Below, in pieces: positions 8,190 to 15,712 of a stretch of 38,544 nt of DNA. The DNA lies in the IMG/VR virus record IMGVR_UViG_3300031825_000362, positions 1 to 38,544 of that record, one strand, 5' to 3'. Positions within the stretch are counted from its first letter, which is position 1; each line of letters opens with the position of its first letter. The position numbers were made by a program, and so were the translations under genes. This stretch comes from a virus. The notes under the pieces were generated by a model. The model made no database searches and was not told where the DNA came from. It was given only the letters and a program-made list of their open reading frames with translations.

Positions 8190-9801
8190 TTGGATGGTAG
8201 CTGTATTCTGTTAATTCAGAGGATAAATCTTCGTAGTATTCTATAACAAACGCGAACAAGTTCTGGTTGGTTTTGTGTCGTCCCAGTTTTTTATTTGTGA
8301 TAATAATCGGTATCTCGGCTACCTGTCCGGTGTAGCTTTCATAAACATATTTTTTGCGTGATAAAAACAATTCTTCAGCATATTTTATTTCCTCTAAAGT
8401 CTTCCATCCGCTGTAAGCTTTAAGAATATTCGTTTTGCTGATAAATAACGTCTCGTGTTCTCCAACTGTTTTTTCATCTGTAAGTGTCCAGGTTCTTTCT
8501 GCAACTTCACTTTCAAAATCAACAGAACTTTCCATCTCGCCAAACAGTCTCATGGTATCGAGGCCTCCATCACTATTTGTAAAATAAATGAACTTTTCAT
8601 CCATTTTTTCCTCGTCATCAAACGTGTACGTAAAATACTCACTGATCACAGCGTTACCATTTGCAACGTCAAGCACGCAAACTGAAAATTTAACTACGGT
8701 GGAAGCTACAGAAACGCTACCAGGATAATTTATAGGAAACGCCCAAACTGTTCCTTCGTTAACGGAAGGAGAGGTGAAGTGCTGATTAGAGGTTGTTACA
8801 TTACCGTATTTGTCATATAGTGCATACCTGATGCATGCGTTACCAGATAAGGTGGTTGGAAAAATAAAATACAGATATTCAACCTGCCGGCGGCTAATTA
8901 CTTTTTCCCGTGGTTGGCGAGTAAGAAAAGATTGATAAAAATAATAGAACGTTGAAATCTGTGAATCTGGAATGTTCCTTGCATCAACCTTTGAAAATCC
9001 TGCTTTTAAAACGTCATACTTTATTGTGGTATATCCGTCTCCACCAGGCAGGAGTATTCCGGAAGGTGAAATTGTGGTTGTTTGCTGAACGGAAGGCTCT
9101 CCATAGTACTCAAATATTTTAGCATAAAACTTTTTAGCTAACTGAGAGCAAAAGAAAGGTGACCATGTACCAAATGACGGGAGGCTGTAGCTTAAATGAA
9201 TATTTATAAACTCAGACAGGTCGCATTTAATTGTGAGGTCAACGGGTTCTTTGAAAAACTCGTGAATTTTTTCGAACGTGTTTGAATCGGCGGCCGTCTC
9301 CTGGTATATTTCAAGTTTTATTTTATACCCTGCTTTTGGCCTGTTAATAACAATACTGGTACCGGTAACTAGATTCTGAAAAGATGCGCCTGTTACAGTG
9401 GTTGCACTTCCAATTAAAATATAACTGGTGCCCGGATTAACAGATTCCAGATAAAGGCGCCCATAGCTTGCGCTGAAAATATAAAGAGGACTAAGTGTAG
9501 CATGTGTAGCTAATATACCAGCTAACTCAAATAAATAATCATCATTGCTTTGCCCTACTGTTTTAATCTTTATCTCATCAAGAGCAATATTGGTAGCCGC
9601 TTTAAAAGTAAGGGTAACGGCGCCAATAGCCCAGTTAATTGTTAGCGTGTCGTTAACTACAGCGTTTGAAAGATTGTAGAATACACCTTTCGATTTTAAT
9701 CCAAGGTTAACCGCCTCCAAATAATTATCGGTTGTAATCTCCACATGGTGAGGATTACGACTTAAATTATACTTAGTTGGAGAATGTACTACCGTCAGCA
9801 T
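8182..9801 (-). CDS. Large tail/baseplate structural protein
   Basis: 539 residues, beta-rich, with many Thr, Ser, Val and Tyr, no membrane segment and no recognised enzyme motif. It follows the holin-like gene by 1 nt and overlaps the next gene by 8 bp. Such tight packing with the 710-residue protein suggests that both are parts of one structure, most likely the tail tip or baseplate. A fibre-like or adaptor role is equally possible. Family unknown to me. Confidence 0.68.
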   Translation of the reverse strand: MLTVVHSPTKYNLSRNPHHVEITTDNYLEAVNLGLKSKGVFYNLSNAVVNDTLTINWAIGAVTLTFKAATNIALDEIKIKTVGQSNDDYLFELAGILATHATLSPLYIFSASYGRLYLESVNPGTSYILIGSATTVTGASFQNLVTGTSIVINRPKAGYKIKLEIYQETAADSNTFEKIHEFFKEPVDLTIKCDLSEFINIHLSYSLPSFGTWSPFFCSQLAKKFYAKIFEYYGEPSVQQTTTISPSGILLPGGDGYTTIKYDVLKAGFSKVDARNIPDSQISTFYYFYQSFLTRQPREKVISRRQVEYLYFIFPTTLSGNACIRYALYDKYGNVTTSNQHFTSPSVNEGTVWAFPINYPGSVSVASTVVKFSVCVLDVANGNAVISEYFTYTFDDEEKMDEKFIYFTNSDGGLDTMRLFGEMESSVDFESEVAERTWTLTDEKTVGEHETLFISKTNILKAYSGWKTLEEIKYAEELFLSRKKYVYESYTGQVAEIPIIITNKKLGRHKTNQNLFAFVIEYYEDLSSELTEYSYHPIA

Positions 9802-9802
9802 T

Positions 9803-9982
9803 TTATTTTTCTGGCACGTTTACTTTTGAAACAATTCCACCTATTGCAATAACAGCAGAACAGGCAAGCTTTGGCCACTCTTTTTCAAAATCAAATTCTT
9901 TCCAATCAATCGTTAACCATGCGTTAGCAACTGCTACTGTAATACCGACAACGGTCGCGATTAAACTAGCTCTTTTCTTCAT
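9803..9982 (-). CDS. Small two-helix membrane protein, holin candidate
   Basis: 59-residue gene, ATG at 9982-9980 and TAA at 9803-9805. The protein starts MKKRASLIATVVGITVAVA and has two hydrophobic stretches (about residues 6-23 and 38-53) separated by an acidic, Trp-containing loop, with a short charged tail. This is the form of a small class II holin. It follows the endolysin stop by 3 nt and precedes the 539-residue gene by 1 nt, so it is firmly within the operon. A holin would form membrane lesions that release the amidase. The assignment rests on topology and position only. Confidence 0.62.
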   Translation of the reverse strand: MKKRASLIATVVGITVAVANAWLTIDWKEFDFEKEWPKLACSAVIAIGGIVSKVNVPEK

Positions 9983-9985
9983 GAT

Positions 9986-10465
9986 CTATTTTTTAAAAAT
10001 GTTTTTATCATTAACACCAATACTTTTTAACCATGTAGGAACATGAAAAGATGGGCAGGCTTTAGAAGCAACCTGGTTGTGCCCCAGAACAATTATTTCA
10101 GGATAGCATTTAATAGTAGTTAATACATAATCCTGAAGTGAAACCCATTGCTCTGTAGTACGCGTGTCTTTAGGCTTCATGTTCTTGTCAACACCTCCAA
10201 CATACATTACGTGTCTGGAAACTCCGTTAAGCCCGATAGCTCCGTTTGTGATTTCTCGGGGCTGAACAATGTCATCACCGTTATAAGGCACAAGGTTCTC
10301 AATCTTACCATCAAGATGAATCATATCAGAGTATCCAACTTGTTTCCAGCCTCTGCCAGATGGCGGAGGAGAACAATGCATCTTGCGGATATCGTCCGAA
10401 GTATATTCTCTACCTTCAGGAGTAGCGGAGCAATGTATAACGAGATATTTAAGTTTTTGGCTCAT
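9986..10465 (-). CDS. Endolysin, N-acetylmuramoyl-L-alanine amidase (T7 lysozyme-like)
   Basis: 159 residues, an amidase_2/PGRP-type domain over nearly the full length. Zinc ligands match T7 lysozyme: His11 (VIHCSATPEG), His129 (LGHNQV) and Cys137 (KACPSFH), with Tyr45 and Lys135 at the positions of its catalytic Tyr46 and Lys128. It should cut the amide bond between MurNAc and L-Ala in peptidoglycan and lyse the cell. There is no signal peptide, so release needs a holin; a suitable 59-residue candidate follows immediately. The start overlaps the previous stop as TAATG. Confidence 0.93.
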   Translation of the reverse strand: MSQKLKYLVIHCSATPEGREYTSDDIRKMHCSPPPSGRGWKQVGYSDMIHLDGKIENLVPYNGDDIVQPREITNGAIGLNGVSRHVMYVGGVDKNMKPKDTRTTEQWVSLQDYVLTTIKCYPEIIVLGHNQVASKACPSFHVPTWLKSIGVNDKNIFKK

Positions 10466-10815
10466 TAATGAGGAGATTTGAATTGAATTTCTTCTGGCTT
10501 AATAAACTCAGGGAATCGGGATTTAAGGAAGAATTCAATGTTATTGACTTTGATCAGCGAGTTGACGCGGTCAATCTTATCTTCTTCCTGGTATGTTTTG
10601 AGAGATTTAACTGAAGCAAGCTGTTCTGAGAGATCTCTTTTTATTCCTATCATTTGCTCCGTGAATTGTTGCATGTGGAGCTGAAAAGCTTCAGCGATCT
10701 TTTTTTCAACCGCATTGGTAAGAACTGTTTGCGCGGCGAAAATACCGACCACAAGAGATGCGAATACTTTCGCTATAGGAATTAAGTCTTTCAGGAGTTT
10801 CCCGTTTATACTCAT
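10465..10815 (-). CDS. Membrane-anchored coiled-coil protein of the lysis cassette
   Basis: 116 residues. One hydrophobic segment at about 12-32 (IPIAKVFASLVVGIFAAQTV) is followed by a long charged helix suited to a coiled coil (33-100). It lies directly before the endolysin, with stop and start overlapping as TAATG, and is the first gene behind a late-promoter candidate. Plausible roles are a spanin-type or holin-partner protein. No lipobox is seen, so it would be anchored by the N-terminal helix. Confidence 0.65.
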   Translation of the reverse strand: MSINGKLLKDLIPIAKVFASLVVGIFAAQTVLTNAVEKKIAEAFQLHMQQFTEQMIGIKRDLSEQLASVKSLKTYQEEDKIDRVNSLIKVNNIEFFLKSRFPEFIKPEEIQFKSPH

Positions 10816-10820
10816 GAGAA

Positions 10821-10856
10821 TAAAAATCGGGAAACTGCTTGCGCTGATAAAGGACA
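10821..10856 (-). promoter_or_regulatory. Late promoter candidate P4 (lysis/baseplate block)
   Basis: Minus strand: TGTCCTTTAT (10856-10847), 18-nt spacer, GATTTTTA (10828-10821) at the -7 position, then 5 nt and ATG at 10815. The 10-mer is the loop of a small stem CGCTG/CAGCG. Its 3' flank CAGCGCA resembles TAGCGCA at the portal site, so these two copies match over about 17 nt. Confidence 0.6.
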
Positions 10857-10863
10857 GCGATTT

Positions 10864-11214
10864 TTAAGGGCTGTAAACAAATGTAGTCGCCTGGGCGGAT
10901 GATGTTGTTGACGCTCCGCTATAATTTACGGCTCTGATTCTAAAATAGTACAGGGTGATTGGAGCTAGTCCGGTAGCCGCGTATGAAGTTAAATTCCCGG
11001 AAACATTTATTCCTCCAACAAACGGTCCTGTCAGTGGACTTGTAGACAATTCAATTTGAAATGTCGTAACTGGCGACTGAGCGTCCCATGCCAAATTTAT
11101 TTGATCGTGCGAAACAGCCGTGGCTGTAAAATTTGTTGGAGCGTTAGGTACCGCAACCGGAGCGGGAATAACTACCGCTTCCTTTAATTTTATAGTTTTT
11201 AATACATCTGCCAT
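10864..11214 (-). CDS. Fibronectin type III virion protein
   Basis: 116 residues. After a short N-terminal module (MADVLKTIKLKEAVVIPAP) comes one FN3 domain (about 25-112) with the typical PTNFTATAVSHDQINLAWD start and the YYFRIRAVN strand. FN3 domains are common on the outside of tailed phages and are thought to bind carbohydrates or host surfaces weakly. It is last in a row of tail-tip or fibre genes. Its N-terminal stretch resembles that of the glycine-rich protein two genes upstream. Confidence 0.85.
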   Translation of the reverse strand: MADVLKTIKLKEAVVIPAPVAVPNAPTNFTATAVSHDQINLAWDAQSPVTTFQIELSTSPLTGPFVGGINVSGNLTSYAATGLAPITLYYFRIRAVNYSGASTTSSAQATTFVYSP

Positions 11215-11220
11215 AACTAA

Positions 11221-11523
11221 TTAAATAACTTCCTCCCATAAACAGGTTTCTTCATTAAGCGTCCAGTTACCTTCTTCCGGCATAGGCGGAATAAAGGCAT
11301 TTCTTCCAGAGTCCCATGTATCGCCAATGCCTGCGAATTTTTTTCTGATACTAGCTGTATAGCTTGTTTGCACCCATGTTCCGTCAGGTCCATGTAACTT
11401 TCTTAAAAATTCAATTCCGACCTGTTCAGACTCTTGACCATTTGCGTCTAACAACTCAATGTTATCAACGGCAGAGACGTGCTGAACAATGTTGTTTTCA
11501 TCAATATATGCGAAATATGCCAT
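11221..11523 (-). CDS. Virion-associated protein shared with marine phages
   Basis: 100 residues. The order AYFAYIDENNIVQHVSAVDN, VGIEFLRKLHG, WVQTSYTASIRKKFAGIGDT, then FIPPMPEEGNWTLNEETC is one I recall from small proteins of many marine and T4-like phages, where they occur beside tail fibre genes. The exact function is not known to me; a capsid or fibre decoration role is likely. ATG and the stop of the glycine-rich gene overlap as TAATG. It lies between two putative receptor-contact proteins. Confidence 0.72.
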   Translation of the reverse strand: MAYFAYIDENNIVQHVSAVDNIELLDANGQESEQVGIEFLRKLHGPDGTWVQTSYTASIRKKFAGIGDTWDSGRNAFIPPMPEEGNWTLNEETCLWEEVI

Positions 11524-12395
11524 TACTGATATTGGTATCTAATTATAACTATTCCTTTACCGCCAGGAGCCCCAGGTTGATTATGAGAAAAACCACCGCC
11601 GCCGCCGCCGCCGCCGCCAAGATTATCTCCTCCGGCTTGTGCCGCGATACTGCCAGTATAACCATTTCCTCCTCCACCATTTCCTCCTAATCCATGTGCG
11701 TTTCCGCTAAAGCCTGCGTATCCTGCTCCGCCGCCACCAGCATAATAGGTGTTAACACCGCTAATTGACAATTGTAGTCCAACGCCACCATAACCAGGAT
11801 TACTTGCTGCTGATCCGGCGTTTCCTATGGCTCCAGCACCACCTCCTCCACCGCCTTTATAAGGTGTGCCAACTTGATTATTACCGCCAACATTTCCTTG
11901 TCCTGATGTTGCTGTACCACCTGTTTTCGAAGAAGTATATCCGCCTGCGCCTCCACCAGATCCTCCATTACCTCCATTTTGGTTGGCGCCACCTCCCATT
12001 CCACCGCCGACAGCGGTTAATCCAAATATCGAAGAGTTACTGCCATTTGTTGCCGGGCTTCCTCCTAAATTGCCGCCAGCGGAACCGCCTGCACCAATAA
12101 CTACGGTATAAGCCTGAATGGAAGGAACCAGATTACCAGTCAGAAACCCGCCTGCACCTCCGCCACCAGGACTTCCTGAATTACCACCCTGACCGCCTCC
12201 ACCACCGCCTGCAATAATTAAATATTCAAGGGTGGCTCCAGGAGGCATGGTTAACACTGTGAAGGTTCCGCTACCAGTGAACGTGTGTATTTTATAATTA
12301 CCAGAGGTGGTAATTACTCCACCGGTGGCCGTAATAAACTGCGGAACAACAGAAACACTTTTTCTTAATGTTACTCTTTTTGAAATCGTTGTCAT
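11523..12395 (-). CDS. Glycine-rich tail tip / receptor-binding protein
   Basis: 290 residues. After an N-terminal module (MTTISKRVTLRKSVSVVPQ) and a beta segment with FTGSGTFTV, residues about 63-280 consist of poly-Gly runs divided by short variable loops, ending in GIVIIRYQYQ. This is the glycine-rich domain seen in many phage fibres and resembles the polyglycine II sandwich tips of T4-like adhesins, where the loops between Gly runs bind the receptor. The coding DNA holds a (CCG)7 run at 11596-11618. It likely decides host surface specificity together with the two genes behind it. Confidence 0.8.
   Translation of the reverse strand: MTTISKRVTLRKSVSVVPQFITATGGVITTSGNYKIHTFTGSGTFTVLTMPPGATLEYLIIAGGGGGGQGGNSGSPGGGGAGGFLTGNLVPSIQAYTVVIGAGGSAGGNLGGSPATNGSNSSIFGLTAVGGGMGGGANQNGGNGGSGGGAGGYTSSKTGGTATSGQGNVGGNNQVGTPYKGGGGGGAGAIGNAGSAASNPGYGGVGLQLSISGVNTYYAGGGGAGYAGFSGNAHGLGGNGGGGNGYTGSIAAQAGGDNLGGGGGGGGGFSHNQPGAPGGKGIVIIRYQYQ
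11596..11618 (-). repeat. CCG triplet microsatellite in the adhesin gene
   Basis: The plus strand reads (CCG)7CC, encoding part of a nine-residue Gly run near the C-terminus of the glycine-rich protein. Replication slippage here would add or remove Gly codons without a frameshift. Confidence 0.8.
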
Positions 12396-12793
12396 TATGG
12401 TAATGGAGTTATTTTATTAATCTGTGATTCCAGTATTGAGAATAAGTACTGTTCAGTTTCTACAACATCTTGTAAAAAATCATCAGTGTGCACGGTTGAA
12501 TTAAACCTAACCCTAACCTCGCAATAATACCTTCCGGGAGTCATTGTTTTGCTAATGGTTGTAAGTATTTTAAATTTTAAAATGCCGGAATTCGCCATTG
12601 TGATATCCAATTGCTTCCATGCACCGGCGGCGTTGTATGCGGTAAACTTATCCCATACGTTTTTGTATCCGTCGTAAACAATTACATATATACTAATTGC
12701 CGAAGCCATTGGTAACACGGCTCCGCTAGGTTGCAGAACAGTTAGTTCAATATCAATGTCTTCTGTTTGTGTTATAAATAAGTCGTCTGTCAT
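12395..12793 (-). CDS. Beta-rich tail/baseplate protein (BppU N-terminus-like)
   Basis: 132 residues if started at the ATG 12793, which overlaps the previous stop as ATGA; an upstream ATG at 12820 would force a 31-bp overlap and is less likely. The protein begins MTDDLFITQTEDIDIELTVL and has the strand pattern of an immunoglobulin-like domain, with GRYYCEVRVRF near the end. N-terminal domains of baseplate upper proteins in siphoviruses have this look. Placement just before the glycine-rich adhesin suggests that it anchors fibre proteins. Confidence 0.6.
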   Translation of the reverse strand: MTDDLFITQTEDIDIELTVLQPSGAVLPMASAISIYVIVYDGYKNVWDKFTAYNAAGAWKQLDITMANSGILKFKILTTISKTMTPGRYYCEVRVRFNSTVHTDDFLQDVVETEQYLFSILESQINKITPLP

Positions 12794-13326
12794 ATTGTTG
12801 CTTTTGTATCGAAAAACCAATCATTATTGTTTAGAGTTAACCGGTTAGACCAGGTCTGATCAATAGTGAATGACACGCGCCATCCATACCAGTTACCAAA
12901 TACAGGGCCTACTTTGAACATCTTAACACTGGAAGGGTCAAACCCTTTTATTTTATAGGGATGATTAGCATTTAATTTATGCTTCAGCAGATCGTTCTTC
13001 ATCTTAGCCACCACTTGTTCGGCAACATCCATTGTTTCATCAAGCACAGTCATCTCGCTGTCAAAATTTCCTTTTGCAGCTTCATTCAGAATAAGAAAAG
13101 CTCCTTCAAACAACTTGCGCGGGTTGTCTGATAACATGTCTCTGGTTCCGATTTCTGGAGCTTCAAGGAACATGCTTAAACCCTTCATTGAGGACTTTGC
13201 GCCTGTTATCACTTCCTCAATATCAATCCGCCGGAATGTTTTTTTATCGGGAGAAGCCAGATGGCTTATCTTCTTATTGCTTTTCGCAGCTTCTAAAAAA
13301 TATGTTTCGTATTCTGAGAATTTCAT
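12790..13326 (-). CDS. Phage structural protein, unknown
   Basis: 178 residues, helical N-terminal two thirds and a C-terminal segment VGPVFGNWYGWRVSFTIDQT that looks like paired strands. I do not recognise the family. It overlaps the upstream gene by 4 bp and the downstream one by ATGA, within the neck/tail run, so a minor tail or tail-completion role is reasonable. Confidence 0.65.
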   Translation of the reverse strand: MKFSEYETYFLEAAKSNKKISHLASPDKKTFRRIDIEEVITGAKSSMKGLSMFLEAPEIGTRDMLSDNPRKLFEGAFLILNEAAKGNFDSEMTVLDETMDVAEQVVAKMKNDLLKHKLNANHPYKIKGFDPSSVKMFKVGPVFGNWYGWRVSFTIDQTWSNRLTLNNNDWFFDTKATI

Positions 13327-14156
13327 TTGTCTGGCTCCTTTTTACTTTTGATTATTAACTCCTGCAGTTCCTTGAGAATAACGTGCATGTTCTCTTTTTT
13401 TGTTTCGCTGAATGGTCCAAACTTTCCTCCACTCATTGAAATGACAGCGTCAATGAAACTGCCGCCAGAGCGTTGGGTTTCTTTGCTTCTGGTGAATACT
13501 TCCGGATACCTTTTTTCAAGCATCTCCATGCACCCCCGAAAGAAAATATACGTTGCATGCTTGTATTCATCAGGACATTTGGATAAAACTTTTTCATGAA
13601 GATCCACCAGCTTGTTATTAAACTCAGACCGGAGCTCCCCTGATTTTTTATAATTCGGGTTTTTTGGCCGGTACAAAACCGCCATTAACTTCAATAGGAA
13701 ATTTTCATTGCCTGTTTTGCTGTATTGAGTATAGCAATGTAAAGCGAAAGAGAATTCATCAATTTGCAGATCTGCTAATTTATCAGCGGGACCGTAATAC
13801 CTTTTAAATATTCCTACAGGTATTGTAGGAACTAAGCATTTGGTAAGTTTTAGTTCTCCAAATACAAAGTTTGTGCAATCCAGGATATTCACATCTGTTG
13901 AGAGGTCAACAAAGCTTAACGCGCGACACAAACGCTTTCGCTGTTTGGAAGTGTTAAGACCGGATAAAGCAATTAATAAACCGCATCTTGCTTTAATTAA
14001 GCTATGGCCATGCTGCAGGAGATTTTGCCAGGCGCTCCAGTATTTTGCAATATAAAGGAACTGCTCGCGGGTTAACTCTTCCCAGGAGGCAGGAATAGAC
14101 AGCTCAAAAATTTCTGAGCCATGCTTTTTATTTAATCTTACCGTTACCTCTTGCAT
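13323..14156 (-). CDS. Phage structural or assembly protein, unknown
   Basis: 277 residues, largely alpha-helical, with WEELTREQFLYIAKYW near residue 24 and a C-terminal helical segment FGPFSETKKENMHVILKELQ. There is no membrane segment or catalytic motif. The pattern recalls tail assembly chaperone-like proteins, which load the tape measure protein, but the tape measure gene is more than 7 kb away, so this is only a suggestion. It overlaps neighbouring genes by 29 bp and 4 bp. Confidence 0.62.
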   Translation of the reverse strand: MQEVTVRLNKKHGSEIFELSIPASWEELTREQFLYIAKYWSAWQNLLQHGHSLIKARCGLLIALSGLNTSKQRKRLCRALSFVDLSTDVNILDCTNFVFGELKLTKCLVPTIPVGIFKRYYGPADKLADLQIDEFSFALHCYTQYSKTGNENFLLKLMAVLYRPKNPNYKKSGELRSEFNNKLVDLHEKVLSKCPDEYKHATYIFFRGCMEMLEKRYPEVFTRSKETQRSGGSFIDAVISMSGGKFGPFSETKKENMHVILKELQELIIKSKKEPDK

Positions 14157-14718
14157 GGATGTTGAATGTTATGCTCGCTTTATAAAACCGGTTAGGGATG
14201 TCGTAAGACAGCCCAAATATGTTTTTGTTTTTATGCAGGTAATGTATTTCCGGGCCTATTCCAAAACCGTTTTTGGATCCACCGGCAAAACCTCCGATAA
14301 ATAATCCGGAAGGATTGATAGTGATAGTTGAGGATTCAATTGTACGAACTGGCTTGAGATATTGATAACTGAACCGACGTCCTATTATTTTATTCTCACT
14401 GATGCTATCAAAAATAAAAGCGCGGATGCTGGTGTCTTGTATCTGCTGAGAATAGGTGTGAACAGAAAAATAACTTTTCAAGATTTGAAGAGTGTCAATG
14501 TTGGACGGTACCGGAACAGTAAAAACAGAAACACTTCCGGGCAAAGTTCTTACCTCAAGTGTTTTTTTGCTGCTGTCATAAATCTGTTTGGTTTCCTTAA
14601 GGATAATTTGTTGCGGCTGTTCAGGATTACACTTTGAATACAGTAATATGCAAAGTAGGGTTATTGCAAACCCTGCCCATCCTATTACTGAAAACATCTC
14701 TTTGAATTTATCCGCCAT
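14128..14718 (-). CDS. Membrane-anchored phage protein with periplasmic domain (DUF6808-like)
   Basis: 196 residues from the ATG at 14718 (MADKFKEMFSVIGWAGFA), which overlaps the previous stop by 11 bp; a longer reading from 14820 would lie mainly inside the connector gene. A single membrane segment at about 11-28 is followed by a polar region and a C-terminal strand-rich part with repeated FIGGFAGG and FGIGPEIHYL motifs. I recall similar small proteins in Bacteroidota phages (DUF6808 type), of unknown role. A membrane protein between connector and tail genes is unusual; envelope entry or lysis help is possible. Confidence 0.6.
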   Translation of the reverse strand: MADKFKEMFSVIGWAGFAITLLCILLYSKCNPEQPQQIILKETKQIYDSSKKTLEVRTLPGSVSVFTVPVPSNIDTLQILKSYFSVHTYSQQIQDTSIRAFIFDSISENKIIGRRFSYQYLKPVRTIESSTITINPSGLFIGGFAGGSKNGFGIGPEIHYLHKNKNIFGLSYDIPNRFYKASITFNIHARGNGKIK

Positions 14719-15709
14719 AGAAAAAGTTATTTGTTTCCTGATTATCAAAATTATTGGACACGAAAGGAGTATATAATGGATCCGCCGCATACATCGTGTA
14801 TAGAAGCGTGTTAGCCTCAAGATACTTTTTCAGGTTGTCCAGGTATTGAGTTCCGTCAACAGTACAACTATGTTTCAACCTTACAAGAGCGTCTCCGCCT
14901 GCTTGCTTTTTCATTTCGGTAGTTTCTCTTCCGGCGGTATTGTCAAAAACAAGGAAGCCATTTTTATCAATTGACGCTGCCATCTCGTCTATAGCTCTTG
15001 CAATTGTTAAATTAATAACAGCGGGCTTAATCATGTCGATGATCGTTTTATCAACTGGCAATAGCGCGGTGGTACTCTGGAGCTTTGTTTTAAGGTCATT
15101 AAAATAATTTGGAAGCAGAATAGCTTTGATGTCAAAATCCTCTATTTTCCTGATGATTGACTTCATTTTATAGAAGTTAACATGGCTGTTATTCATCGGG
15201 CTAAAGTGTTTGGTAAACTCTTTTGCTGATGGAACAAACAGATATTTGTTTTCCTTATACTCGTCAGAACCGGAGTAAGTCGCGTAGCTTGCAATATTAT
15301 CATGCAGATAAGACAGTAGATCTTCCAGGCCGCTTGTTCCATTCTGACGGAGTGAAGCTTCAAGATCTCTAACCTGCCACTGAAAAGCGGTTTTAAAATG
15401 CTCAGAGGAAGCTATACGAATTCCAGAGTTATCCATTTGAACCTGACCGGATGGCACCCACTCCGCTATTGTGAGCGGAGCGGTACACACGCGGATTAAC
15501 TCAACAACCTGTGTTAGCGGAGCTGCTACCGCGGCTGCAGTTGCGGCAGCATCAAACGCCGCCTGAAGCTGAGCGAGGAATGCGGAGCCTAAATATTTTT
15601 TTAATACAGTCCTGTCAACATGGTTAAGCCATACAGTAAGTTCAGGAAACTCAAATGAGTAGTTAACGCTGAAATATTTTTTAAAATCTGCTGTGTCTTT
15701 GAAAAACAT
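14708..15709 (-). CDS. Head-tail connector protein (DUF6712-like)
   Basis: 333 residues, starting 3 nt behind the portal gene. The sequence is helical, with an Ala-rich stretch QAAFDAAATAAAVAA (about 48-63). It resembles a protein commonly encoded next to portals in Bacteroidota phages, annotated as DUF6712, which I take to be a head-tail adaptor. Direct functional evidence is lacking; the placement supports a connector role at the portal vertex. Confidence 0.65.
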   Translation of the reverse strand: MFFKDTADFKKYFSVNYSFEFPELTVWLNHVDRTVLKKYLGSAFLAQLQAAFDAAATAAAVAAPLTQVVELIRVCTAPLTIAEWVPSGQVQMDNSGIRIASSEHFKTAFQWQVRDLEASLRQNGTSGLEDLLSYLHDNIASYATYSGSDEYKENKYLFVPSAKEFTKHFSPMNNSHVNFYKMKSIIRKIEDFDIKAILLPNYFNDLKTKLQSTTALLPVDKTIIDMIKPAVINLTIARAIDEMAASIDKNGFLVFDNTAGRETTEMKKQAGGDALVRLKHSCTVDGTQYLDNLKKYLEANTLLYTMYAADPLYTPFVSNNFDNQETNNFFYGG

Positions 15710-15712
15710 GGC

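Noticed and set aside
11765-12100. 111-residue plus-strand frame rich in Leu, His and Arg
   Set aside because: Antisense shadow of the poly-Gly coding sequence.
14719-14820. N-terminal extension of the membrane protein gene to ATG 14820
   Set aside because: It would lie wholly in the connector gene and put an odd Arg/Cys-rich stretch before a well-formed membrane anchor; ATG 14718 is preferred.
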